Source: CAZBQG01 sp964493945 (GTDB lineage: Bacteria; Pseudomonadota; Alphaproteobacteria; Rhodospirillales; UBA2165). From it: a DNA stretch of 23,983 nt. The notes below the pieces were generated by a model. That model saw only the letters and a list, made by a program, of their open reading frames with translations, was not told the DNA's origin and did not search any database. The position numbers were made by a program, and so were the translations under genes. The DNA lies in assembly GCA_964493945.1 (NCBI GenBank), contig CAZBQG010000028.1:1-23983 (forward strand). Direction: 5' to 3'. Numbering within the stretch: the first letter of the stretch is position 1; each line of letters starts with the position of its first letter. This document shows positions 1-11,706 of this stretch, in pieces.

Positions 1-278
1 CGACGACGACCAACCTGATGAACTTCTTCTTCGCCGGCAACCGGAACTATAACGGCGATCCGGCGATCAAGAAGGCGCGCAAGATGGGAGCCACCGAGTT
101 CGACCTGGCCAAGCGCACGGCGATCTACCGCAAGGCGATGGATCTGGTCAATTCGGAGAACTACATCTATGCCTTCAGTGAACTGCCGGTGGTCTTCGGG
201 CACCGCAAGAATGTGGTGGCCAAACCCAATCCGACAACCATCATGGACCTGCATATCGGCGATTGGTCCTGGAAATAA
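1..278 (+). CDS. ABC transporter substrate-binding protein, family 5 (3' end only)
   Basis: Only the last 92 codons are in the window; the reading frame is open from base 3, so the gene begins upstream. The visible tail, including IYRKAMDLVNSENYIYAFSE and the stretch around LPVVFGHRKNVV, resembles the C-terminal end of periplasmic peptide/dipeptide/nickel-type binding proteins (SBP_bac_5), where a short alpha-helix precedes strands lining the binding cleft. Such proteins deliver oligopeptides or other small solutes to an inner-membrane ABC permease. The ATG at 18 is internal, not the start. The gene ends in TAA and is followed 20 bases later by a strong terminator, so it is probably the last gene of its own transport operon. 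The ligand cannot be inferred. Confidence 0.65.
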   Translation, partial: TTTNLMNFFFAGNRNYNGDPAIKKARKMGATEFDLAKRTAIYRKAMDLVNSENYIYAFSELPVVFGHRKNVVAKPNPTTIMDLHIGDWSWK

Positions 279-297
279 AAAAATATTGTAGCACCGA

Positions 298-335
298 ATG
301 TCCGCACCCCAGCCCGGGTGCGGACATCTTTTTTT
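298..335 (+). terminator. Rho-independent terminator
   Basis: A perfect 12-bp inverted repeat (ATGTCCGCACCC at 298-309, GGGTGCGGACAT at 316-327) encloses a 6-base loop and is followed by C and seven T residues (329-335). This is a textbook intrinsic terminator for the transporter gene ending at 278. It ends only 19 bases before the GTG start of the next gene, which has no obvious promoter of its own between the two. Confidence 0.9.
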
Positions 336-354
336 GACGAGGAGGGGGAAGCTG

Positions 355-1968
355 GTGAAGAAGCATTATCCGGTGGTCATCGTCGGCGGCGGGCCGGTGG
401 GCGTGGCGCTGGCCATGGAACTTGGGTTCCGGGGCGTCGAATGCGCCATCATCGAGCGCGAAACCGAAATGCATGCGATCCCAAAAGGCCAGAACCTGAC
501 CGGGCGCACCTCTGAGCATTTCTATTTCTGGGACGTTTTGCCGGAAATGCGCAAAGCGCGCGCCATGCCGCCCGATTATCCCATCGGCGGGATCACCGTT
601 TACGATAATCTGATGGGCGAATACTGGTCCCAATCCTTCCAGGGAGATATGGGGCTGGAGGATTATTACTATCAGGCCGGCGAACGGCTGCCCCAATATG
701 ATATGGAAAATGTGCTGCGCACCAGGCTGGCCAGCATAGACGAGGTGGATTTCCAGATGGGCTGGTCGGTGACGGCGATTGAGCAGGACGGCGCCGGGGT
801 GCGCATCACTATGAATGAGGAAGGCGGTTCCGGCCAGGAAGTGATCGAGGCCGATTACGCGGTCGGCTGCGATGGGGGCCGGTCCACCATCCGCGATCTG
901 ATCGGGGTGAAACGGGTGGGCACGGATTTCAACCAATTGATGGTGCTGGCCGTGTTCCGCTCCAAGGAGTTGCACGAAGTCCTGGAGAAATATCCCCACG
1001 GCTCGGTCTATAACGCGCTGCATCCTGATCTGGAGGGTGCGTGGAAATTCTTCGGGCGCATCGATGTGGGCGAGGGTTGGTTCTTCCATACGCCCGTGCC
1101 GGCGGACACCACCCAGGAAAATTTCGATTTCGAGGGATTGATCCAGGACGCCGCCGGCTTCAAATGCAAGATCGAATTCGACAATGTCTTGTTTTGGAAT
1201 CTGCGCATCGCCGTGGCCGAAAACTTTCAGGACGGACGCATCTTCATCGGTGGGGACGCAGCCCACAGCCACCCGCCCTATGGCGGCCTCGGCGTGAACA
1301 ACGGGTTCGAGGACATCGCCAATCTGGGCTGGAAGCTGGCCGCCAAATGTCTGGGCTGGGGCGGCGATGCGCTTTTGGACAGCTATACCGAGGAACGGCG
1401 CCCCATTTTCAGGGATACGGGCGAGGATTTCATCGCCGGCTGGATCAAGGCGGACCGGGAATGGCTCAAACGCCACAGCCCGGAAAAGGATGGGCCGGAG
1501 GGCTTCCGCGAGGCCTGGGAGCAACGCAACACCGGCGGCGCCCCTTTGCGCAAAACCTATGAGCCCAATTATGAAGGATCTTCGGTGGTCATGGGGGGCC
1601 CGGGCGGCAAGATCAGCGCCCACGGCACCCACACCATCGAAGCCAGGACCGGGCACCATCTGCCGCCCCGCAAACTGTCGGCGGGTGGCGACATCTACGA
1701 AGCCATGCCCATCGGTGCTGCGCTGAGGGGCACGGGCTTTACCCTTATCGCACTGGATGCGGAAGAAAGCGCCATCGCGGCGTTCCAGCAGGTGGCGGGG
1801 AAATTGAACATACCCCTGGCCGTCATCCGCGACAGCTTCGATGGCGGGCGGGAAGAATATGAACGCCGCCTGATCCTAATGCGCCCCGATCAATACGTGG
1901 TCTGGGTCGGTGACAGACAGCCCGATGATTTGGACGGTATCATGGCCCGGGTGGCCGGGCGCACATAA
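355..1968 (+). CDS. FAD-dependent aromatic monooxygenase (phenol hydroxylase/MhpA-like)
   Basis: Predicted 537-residue class A flavoprotein monooxygenase, which uses NAD(P)H and O2 to hydroxylate aromatic rings. The N-terminal Rossmann motif is VVIVGGGPVG (residues 7-16). The second FAD/NADPH contact motif (CDGGRSTIRD) begins near residue 172, and the ribityl-binding GD motif is in GRIFIGGDAAHSHPP at about 294-308. The C-terminal 100 residues, ending with LMRPDQYVVWVGD, look like the thioredoxin-like domain of the PheA/MhpA group. I chose GTG 355 because a strong AGGAGGGGG ribosome site precedes it by about 7 bases; the in-frame ATG at 298 lies inside the terminator hairpin. The gene converges on the Rieske gene with 2 bases between stops. 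Family is secure; the substrate (phenol, hydroxybenzoate or resorcinol type) is not. Confidence 0.9.
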   Translation: MKKHYPVVIVGGGPVGVALAMELGFRGVECAIIERETEMHAIPKGQNLTGRTSEHFYFWDVLPEMRKARAMPPDYPIGGITVYDNLMGEYWSQSFQGDMGLEDYYYQAGERLPQYDMENVLRTRLASIDEVDFQMGWSVTAIEQDGAGVRITMNEEGGSGQEVIEADYAVGCDGGRSTIRDLIGVKRVGTDFNQLMVLAVFRSKELHEVLEKYPHGSVYNALHPDLEGAWKFFGRIDVGEGWFFHTPVPADTTQENFDFEGLIQDAAGFKCKIEFDNVLFWNLRIAVAENFQDGRIFIGGDAAHSHPPYGGLGVNNGFEDIANLGWKLAAKCLGWGGDALLDSYTEERRPIFRDTGEDFIAGWIKADREWLKRHSPEKDGPEGFREAWEQRNTGGAPLRKTYEPNYEGSSVVMGGPGGKISAHGTHTIEARTGHHLPPRKLSAGGDIYEAMPIGAALRGTGFTLIALDAEESAIAAFQQVAGKLNIPLAVIRDSFDGGREEYERRLILMRPDQYVVWVGDRQPDDLDGIMARVAGRT

Positions 1969-1970
1969 CC

Positions 1971-3221
1971 TTAGGGATGCATCAGGGGCATCAATTCGGC
2001 GCGCCAGTCCGCATCAATGTCCAAAATGCGTTCCATGGCGCGCACCTCGTAATAGCTGGGTGAGAGCCCCGGCGGATCGCCATCCTTGCCGACGGTGGCG
2101 ACGGCATCCAAAAGAAGCTTGCGTGTCGCGATGATGGCGGCGTCCGCCGGGCCCAGATGTTCGCGCGACCGGTCCACAATCAGGCCCATGCTTTCCTGCA
2201 CGGCCCGGTCCTGCTGATTGACGCCATTGACACCCGTATAGGTATCGTGTTTTTGCATGTCCCTATTGATCATCCAGTCATTGGACTTGTCGCGGTGGGA
2301 GCGGAAGGTTTCTCTGTCCACATGTGAATCATAGCGGTTTCCGCCGAACCCATCTTTGCGGGTTTCCTCGCTCATGGGTTCGTCGCCGAAGCTGTAATAG
2401 AAGTTCCAAACCATGCAATTTTCATCATCCATGGGCACCCAGTAATGGCCGTGGATCTGCTCAATATGAGGCTTGGTCGGGCGCAATACGGTAAAGGGCA
2501 TAACGAATTGATAGCCCCGGACGAAGCGCTGAACCCCGTCAACAGTGCGCAGGCCGAAATAGCGGTAGCCGTAATCGGTGAGCTCGACCTCAAGCCTCGC
2601 CGGGTCGCCTAGGATCGCCGCATCATCCACCGCAATACCAACCTCGCGGGGATTCTTTTTGATCGCGCCATGCAGGATCGGAAAGTGGGCGGTGTCTATA
2701 CCGCCTTCCATGGCCTGCAGCCAATTGCATTCCTGCACGACTTTGGTCACGGCGCGGTGAGTGTGGGGAAGCTGGGTCCAGGCGAATTTGGGCGGCGCCG
2801 GTTTTTTGTCCGGCGGGCCCATATAGGCCCAGGCGATGCCGCCCATCTCAACCACCGGATAGGCATTGATGCGCACCTTGTCGGCAAACTGATCGGGCTC
2901 GCTCAACTGATCGATGCAATTGCCTTCGATATCGAATTTCCAGCCATGATAGACGCAACGCAACCCGTTTTCCTCGTTGCGCCCAAGCCACATGGAAGCG
3001 CCCCGGTGCGGGCAATAATCATCGATCAGGCCCACATCGCCATCGCTCGTGCGAAAGGCAACCAGATCCTCGCCCAGCAGCCTGACCCGCACCGGCGCGC
3101 CGTCGGGCTCGGGCAGCTCACTGGAAAGCAAAGCCGGCATCCAGTAGCGGCGCATGGTCTGGCCCATGGGCGTGCCGGGCCCGACCCTGGTGACAAGTTC
3201 GTTCTCTTCATGGCTGAGCAT
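1971..3221 (-). CDS. Rieske non-heme iron oxygenase, phthalate dioxygenase-like oxygenase subunit
   Basis: Predicted 416-residue ring-hydroxylating oxygenase alpha subunit. The Rieske [2Fe-2S] ligands are visible as C70-x-H72 (YCPHRGA) and C89-x2-H92 (CVYHGW). The mononuclear iron motif is D176-x2-H179-x4-H184 (DTAHFPILHG). The early QTMRRYWMPAL segment and the overall length fit the phthalate 4,5-dioxygenase/carnitine-oxygenase-like group rather than the naphthalene/biphenyl alpha-beta type. These enzymes need a reductase to bring electrons from NAD(P)H; none is encoded in the window. The start is supported by AGGGGAGGGGAAG upstream of ATG 3221. It lies 42 bases downstream of the reductase subunit gene on the same strand, so it may belong to that transcript. 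Substrate is unknown; a carboxylated aromatic is plausible by family. Confidence 0.9.
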   Translation of the reverse strand: MLSHEENELVTRVGPGTPMGQTMRRYWMPALLSSELPEPDGAPVRVRLLGEDLVAFRTSDGDVGLIDDYCPHRGASMWLGRNEENGLRCVYHGWKFDIEGNCIDQLSEPDQFADKVRINAYPVVEMGGIAWAYMGPPDKKPAPPKFAWTQLPHTHRAVTKVVQECNWLQAMEGGIDTAHFPILHGAIKKNPREVGIAVDDAAILGDPARLEVELTDYGYRYFGLRTVDGVQRFVRGYQFVMPFTVLRPTKPHIEQIHGHYWVPMDDENCMVWNFYYSFGDEPMSEETRKDGFGGNRYDSHVDRETFRSHRDKSNDWMINRDMQKHDTYTGVNGVNQQDRAVQESMGLIVDRSREHLGPADAAIIATRKLLLDAVATVGKDGDPPGLSPSYYEVRAMERILDIDADWRAELMPLMHP

Positions 3222-3263
3222 GGGCTTCCCCTCCCCTGAAAACAGCTCTATTTTTCGTCCTGA

Positions 3264-4800
3264 CTAGCGGTTGCCTCCGGCCTCCAATACCGCATTGGCC
3301 GCCGTACCGGCCACCACATGGCGGGGATAATAGGCGTAGCTGGTGGCTTTCCGGCCGGGTGCCGCCTCCCCACCGCACTCGCTCAGGGCCTGCTCATATT
3401 CTTCCTTGGCCCTGGCCCGGGCCTTGAACAAGGCCATCTGGATGCGGCTATAAACGCTCACCGCGCCATCGCCGGATGTCTCGATGGCGCAGAAATTGGC
3501 TTCCGGGAATTTGGCCGTGACCATGGATTGGACGCCGTCCGAAACGCCCGATGAAGGCATACAGCCAAAGGGCTTCACGCTGATCACCAGATGGGCCTTT
3601 TTGCGGGCGAAGGTATCGATCACCTTGCCCACTTCCATATGGCCTTCGCCGCCCCGCAACTGGACGGGATAATATTCGTGGGCGATGGCGGCCAGATGTT
3701 CCATGTTGGGCAAATGGAAATGCCTGAGCCCGGCAATCCAGGCCCACAGCCCGAACAATTTTTCCAACAGGCCGCGGATGGTCCACAGAATGGCCAGGGT
3801 ACGAAGGGGCTTGTCACTTTCCTTTTCGTGCTTGCCGCGCTCACTCCGCCTCAGCGCCATGCGCTGGCGGGTGTCGAACTGCATTTCCCAAAGTTCATAG
3901 GCGGCCCAGGTGGTGATCATCTGGGTCTCGCATTCCGCTCCCTCGGCTTCCAGGAACCGTTGCAGCCGGTAATTTCCCTCGCCCTCGGTGGTCATGGCCC
4001 AAAACTCGCCGATCACCGAAACCTTGGGTTTGCGAAGCTGGTGATCGACCTCGACCCGTGCCAGTATTTTGCGGCAGCGGTAAAGGGCGTGCATGACTGA
4101 ACGCCTGCCCTCCAAGGCGGCGCAGAGAATTTCCTTGCATTGTTCCAGCGCCTTATCGGCGGCGCCCGCCACCCGCTCATAAGGTCGGATGCGGTAGCCG
4201 AGCGCATTGATGATGTCACCGGCCAGGATACATTTGAAAAAAGCGATGCCGAATTTGGCGTTCAACTCCAGACCCGCCGCACCGGGATTGTTTTTTTGCT
4301 GGCCCATATCCCTTATGTCAAAGACAGGCAGCCCCTTAAAGCCGGCATCGCGCAGCGCCTTGCGGTACTCGGTGATATAGGTTCCGAAACGGCAGGGTCC
4401 GCAACCACCGACGGTCAGAAAGACATGATTATTGACGATGTCGGTTGCTTCCATGCCTTCCTCATCGCGCAGGCGGGTAATATATTTCAACAAATTGCCG
4501 ACGGTGAAATAAGTTGGATTGCATTGCGCCCGGTTGCCAAATTCCTTACCCGCTTGCAGAGATTCGGAATCCGGACAGGGCAGCGCCTTGGCCCGGTAAC
4601 CAAGACCAGCCAAGGCGGCCTCGACCAGGGCGTCGTGCAGGCCGGTCAAGCCGCCAAACAAAACCGTGATCTGGTCCCGCCGGACCCGGGCAAAGCGCTT
4701 CGGGTTGGCATCGCGCCAATGATTATCTGTCTCATCCAAACCAAGACGCTTTCTCTCCTGGGCCTCAAAATCGAGAAGCTCGGCCTCAATGGCAGCATTG

Positions 4801-4811
<11 letters not shown>
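3264..4811 (-). CDS. COG3581-type acyl-CoA dehydratase/benzoyl-CoA reductase-like subunit (second half-site)
   Basis: Predicted 515-residue cytoplasmic protein of the family found as the C-terminal module of large CoA-activase/dehydratase proteins (COG3581; HgdB/BcrC-like fold). Likely iron-sulfur ligands sit in three conserved motifs: C97 (NRAQCNPTYF), C137/C140 (VGGCGPCRFGTY) and C417 (VKPFGCMPSSG). The start is ATG 4811, preceded by AAGGGAG; it overlaps the 3' end of the activase gene by 11 bases, so the two are translationally coupled and presumably form one complex. The frame stays open upstream to 5375, but that extension is antisense-free shadow of the activase gene, with composition unlike any protein. 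The expected role is part of an ATP-driven low-potential reductase; the substrate is not known for most members. Confidence 0.85.
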
Positions 4812-8277
<3,466 letters not shown>

Positions 8278-8289
8278 TTCCTGTTCCCC

Positions 8290-8342
8290 TTGAGCACCCT
8301 ATCCGGCTTTCCCCAATTTTACCCCTTAGCCGGGTTGCTCAA
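8290..8342 (-). promoter_or_regulatory. Leader stem-loop upstream of the activase gene
   Basis: An imperfect inverted repeat pairs 8290-8308 (TTGAGCA..CC...CCGGCT) with 8328-8342 (AGCCGGGTTGCTCAA). It gives about 14 paired bases with a small bulge and a 19-base loop. On the minus strand the hairpin ends just before the GGGGAACAGGAA ribosome site of the activase gene. It has no T-run after it, so it is not a terminator. It could be a translational control or mRNA-stabilising element, or a DNA operator for the adjacent TetR protein. Confidence 0.5.
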
Positions 8343-8470
8343 TGTTGGTTTTGATACAAAACACAAAGCAAATTCAAGAACTTTCCTGTTGAACTGGACG
8401 TTTTCGACAAAACATCTTCGGTGGCTTTATCCAGCCCTGTTTCATCTCTGTGCCCCTTTTATAAAAAAAA

Positions 8471-8483
8471 TGAACTATGTTCA
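8471..8483. promoter_or_regulatory. Candidate TetR operator palindrome
   Basis: TGAAC-TAT-GTTCA is a perfect 5-3-5 palindrome about 30 bases upstream of the TetR start, just downstream of an AT-rich TATAAA-like element at 8460-8465. Related words recur in the same intergenic region: GTTGAAC at 8388-8394 is the reverse complement of GTTCAAC at 8479-8485, and ATTCAAG occurs at 8372-8378 and 8504-8510. TetR-family regulators usually bind such sites in divergent intergenic DNA. The assignment is by position and symmetry only. Confidence 0.4.
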
Positions 8484-8512
8484 ACACTAATTTTATTGTG
8501 TATATTCAAGCC

Positions 8513-9124
8513 ATGAAAAACAAAGCGGAACTCAATCGCCAGGAAATCTTCGAGCACGCCCTTGGCGAAGCCCGTAATATCGCCGCCCAGGATGGCCTGT
8601 CCGGCCTGACGGCGCGCCAAATCGCCAAGCGCATCGGCTGCTCGGTCGGCACCGTTTACAATGTTTTTGAGAATCTGGATTTTTTGATCCTGCATCTTAA
8701 CGGCCGCACCCTAGATGCTCTCTATGAGGCATTATCGGAAGTTGCGCCGGGCGACGAACCCCGTCAGGCGGTCCATGCCCTTATCAAACGCTACCTGGAA
8801 TTCGTCCAGGCCCACACCAATTTATGGAGCGTCCTTTTCGACCATATCTGGCCCAAGGATACGGAGCTGCCCGATTGGTATATTCTAAAAGTGCAGCACC
8901 CTTTGGGATTGCTGGAAGCGGCCTTGACGCCTTTGTTTTCCCCTGATGCAAAAGCTGAATGCCACCGCGCCGCTGCCGTCCTGTGGGGCGGACTACACGG
9001 GCTTTGTTCCCTGGCCATGACCGGCAAGCTGGGCACGGTGATCGAGGGCGGGCTGGACGAGATGGCCGGGCTTTTGATCGATAATTTCATAGCCGGTCTG
9101 GAACGCGGGGCTCCAGACTCTTAA
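8513..9124 (+). CDS. TetR/AcrR family transcriptional regulator with WHG-type C-terminal domain
   Basis: Predicted 203-residue regulator. The N-terminal helix-turn-helix spans about residues 32-51 (LTARQIAKRIGCSVGTVYNV), typical of TetR. The C-terminal ligand/dimer domain contains LWGGLHGLCSLAMTGKLG, matching the WHG (TetR_C) group. I prefer ATG 8513, because the usual TetR N-terminus (ELNRQEIFEHAL) starts directly after it; an in-frame ATG at 8477 would put the palindrome inside the coding sequence. It is divergent from the activase/Rieske block and convergent with the molybdoenzyme gene, sharing a TTAA at the stops. It is the only transcription factor in the window and is the natural candidate to repress one or both catabolic blocks in response to an acyl-CoA or aromatic ligand. 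Confidence 0.88.
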   Translation: MKNKAELNRQEIFEHALGEARNIAAQDGLSGLTARQIAKRIGCSVGTVYNVFENLDFLILHLNGRTLDALYEALSEVAPGDEPRQAVHALIKRYLEFVQAHTNLWSVLFDHIWPKDTELPDWYILKVQHPLGLLEAALTPLFSPDAKAECHRAAAVLWGGLHGLCSLAMTGKLGTVIEGGLDEMAGLLIDNFIAGLERGAPDS

Positions 9125-11690
9125 GCAAAAGCGCTGTCCGGCCCCATATTTTCAGGCATTGTGGAAAGCTTGGTGATCTTGACCCGGGCCACGGTTTCGG
9201 GCTGAGACGAACAGGCATCCGTATTGTGCAGATCAGCCGGCAGAAGTTCGTTGAAATGCCCGCCGCCGGGACGCACGCTGGAATGCACGCCGGCCTCCCG
9301 GGTCAGGGCATTGGAAACGCAAACGGTTTCCGGATGCACGCCTTGGGACAGGGAAATGCGCCCGACGATATGGCCATAAGGCGAATCCAACTGGATAACG
9401 TCGCCATTTGCCAGCCCCTTATCCTCGCGGGTTTCGCATTGAGCAAAAAGGTGGTGTGCATGGGATCTCGGAAAACCACATCATCGATCCATGGATTGCC
9501 CAGGGTCTCGGCGAAATTCAGCTGCACTTCTTTAAACGTGATGGCGTAGAGATCGAATTCGGCGGGCTCTTCCAACACCGGGTCCAGCAGAGGTACGGGC
9601 AGGGGCTGATAGCATTGCCATTCCCATTCATCCCGGGTGGGCACCTGGGCGTCTTCCATTTTGCCTTTCAGTTCATCGCGCGCACGGACAATGTCCTCTA
9701 TGTAAAAGCGCAGCCGCATGCCTTCCCAGGGGCGGTACCATTTATCGGGGCGCCTGGGGGTCACCGAATGGCCGTGTTCGGCATACCAATCCAGATCCTT
9801 GTTGTTCCAAAGCTTGCCTTTGCGTTCGGCAATTTCCTTGTCCGAGTGCTTCTTGTCCAGATCGAGCATGAGGTCCGGCTTCATATGCAGGCCGATGGCG
9901 TGGTTCAGCCGGTCGTTCCAGTCTTCCAAAAAACCCAGCCTCTCGGCCAATTCGTTGAAAATTTCCTCGTCGGATTTGGTGTCATGAAGCGGCTCGCAGA
10001 CCGGCTGGCGCAGGCTCATCCCTTCCGTATGCGCCGCGTCATTCATCAGCATGTTCCAGGATTCCAGGAAATCGTGACCGGGCAGGATCACGTCCGCAAA
10101 GATGTTGGTGTCGTTGGGAATAATATCGATGGCCACCATGAAGCGCATGGAACGGAGCAGCTCATACCAGGTCTCCCGGTTGCCGGGCACGCTCCAGATG
10201 GGATTGGCGTGACACAGGAGCACGGTATCGGGTTTGTAGGGCAGATCGAATTTTTCCGGATCACTCAGCACCTGATGATTGAGATGGCCGGGAATCCAGC
10301 CTAACGGGAAATAGCCTTCCAGATGGGATTCGTTGGGCGGATAGGAAAAGGCGGGCGGCGGACCAAACGGATGAGTGACCACATCGATCAGCCCGTCCGC
10401 ACCAGGTGCCACATGGCCGTTATCGACCATCTTGTCATCCACCGTTACCCCCACATGGCCGCCCGGCGCATCGATATTGCCGATCAGCATATTGACCATC
10501 TTGAAGGCATGATTGGAAAGGGTGGCATATTTATGGGCGCTGGCGCCCCGGTAATAAATATATGAAGCGGGACGGAGTGGCAGGGTCCGCCCATCCACTT
10601 CGATGGTGGCACCGATGCGCGCCGCCTTGGCGAATTCGCGGGCGATGCGGGCAATCGTGTCAGCCGGCACCGTACAGATTTCAGACATCTTTTCGGGCGT
10701 GCAGTCTTCCAGGATTTCCTTGAACAATTGGAACCCCGGCTTGCAGGGTGCGCCGCCGAAATCATAGGAACCTTCCAAGGCGAAATCCTGAATGGTTTCG
10801 TCGTCCCAGCATTTGGCCTTTCCGTCCACCGGGTCCCAAATTTGCACCCGGCCTTCCCCGTCGCGCACGAAATAGCCGTCGCCTCCCACCAGATAGGGCG
10901 CGTTGGTATCCTTTTTGAGGGACACCTCGTCATAGAGCTTCTCGGCGGCCATCACATGGCAAAGCCCCAGGGCGAAAAAGCGGTCCGTCGCCGGGCGGAT
11001 GGGCACCCATTCTTCCGCCTTGGCGCCGCCCACCGACAGGCGGGGCTCGACGCAGACGACGCGCATGTTCCGCTCCACCCTGGCATCGGCCACCATGCCC
11101 GCCTGGGCCGCCACCTGCATATGGGAGGAGAACCCGTCACCCGATCCGTTGGTCAGCCAGTAATCACAATAATTGACGTCCGTGGCGACGGAAAAAGTGG
11201 AATGGATCAGCCCGTTCATGGAGTGGTAGCCGCCGCCGCAATAGCTGGAAAGGGACGAAAAGATATTCTTGGTGCCGAACACATTGGGCCAGGCCCGCAA
11301 ATAACCTTTGTGGAAATAGCCGATGGCCGGCAACAGTTTACGCGGATCATCGTCGCGGGTTTTCTTGAGTTCGGCGGCAACCAGGGTAAGGGCCTCTTCC
11401 CAGCTCATGGGCTCCCATTTGGGATCCACGCCCGGCCCCTTTCCCGGGTTGGTGCGGCGCAGCGGCGATTTGAACCGGTTGGGATCATAATGGCGCATGA
11501 TCGCCGCATTGCCCTTGGTACACAGCCGGGAGCCGTTGGCCACGCTGGAAGGTTCACCCTCCACCTTGAGCACCACGCCCTCGTCAGAAACCAGGACCCG
11601 CATGTTGCAGGTAAACAGACATATCTTGCACGATGTCTTGACCCACTTGCCGGGTTTCATGGAATTTTGAACCGGGTGCTGGATGTTCAC
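9121..11690 (-). CDS. Molybdopterin-dependent oxidoreductase (DMSO reductase family), apparent frameshift near the 3' end
   Basis: About 856 residues when the frame is repaired. The N-terminal [4Fe-4S] ligands are C21-x2-C24-x3-C28 (SCKICLFTCN) and C57 (SRLCTKG). C151 (SSYCGGGYHS) lies where the molybdenum-coordinating residue sits in this superfamily. MGD-binding blocks include VCVEPRLSVGGAKAEEWVPI and VILPGHDFLES. From 9435 leftward the initial frame gives an implausible tail ending at 9303. The next frame instead gives GDVIQLDSPYGHIVGRISL and continues to 9121, the expected MGD-binding C-terminal domain. One base appears to be missing in GCGAAACCC, read on the minus strand. The start is probably GTG 11690 (GAGGTG upstream), 16 bases after the decarboxylase-like gene; ATG at residue 11 is an alternative. 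No Fe-S beta or membrane subunit is nearby, so it may be a single-subunit enzyme. Substrate is unknown. Confidence 0.85.
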
Positions 11691-11706
11691 CGGGAGACAC
11701 CTCTAA

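Noticed and set aside
298..354. Upstream ATG start for the FAD monooxygenase
   Set aside because: The ATG is the first base triplet of the terminator stem, and a strong ribosome site sits before GTG 355.
241..1659. Long minus-strand open frame (472 codons) opposite the monooxygenase
   Set aside because: It is antisense to a gene with clear motifs and is an artefact of GC-rich codon bias.
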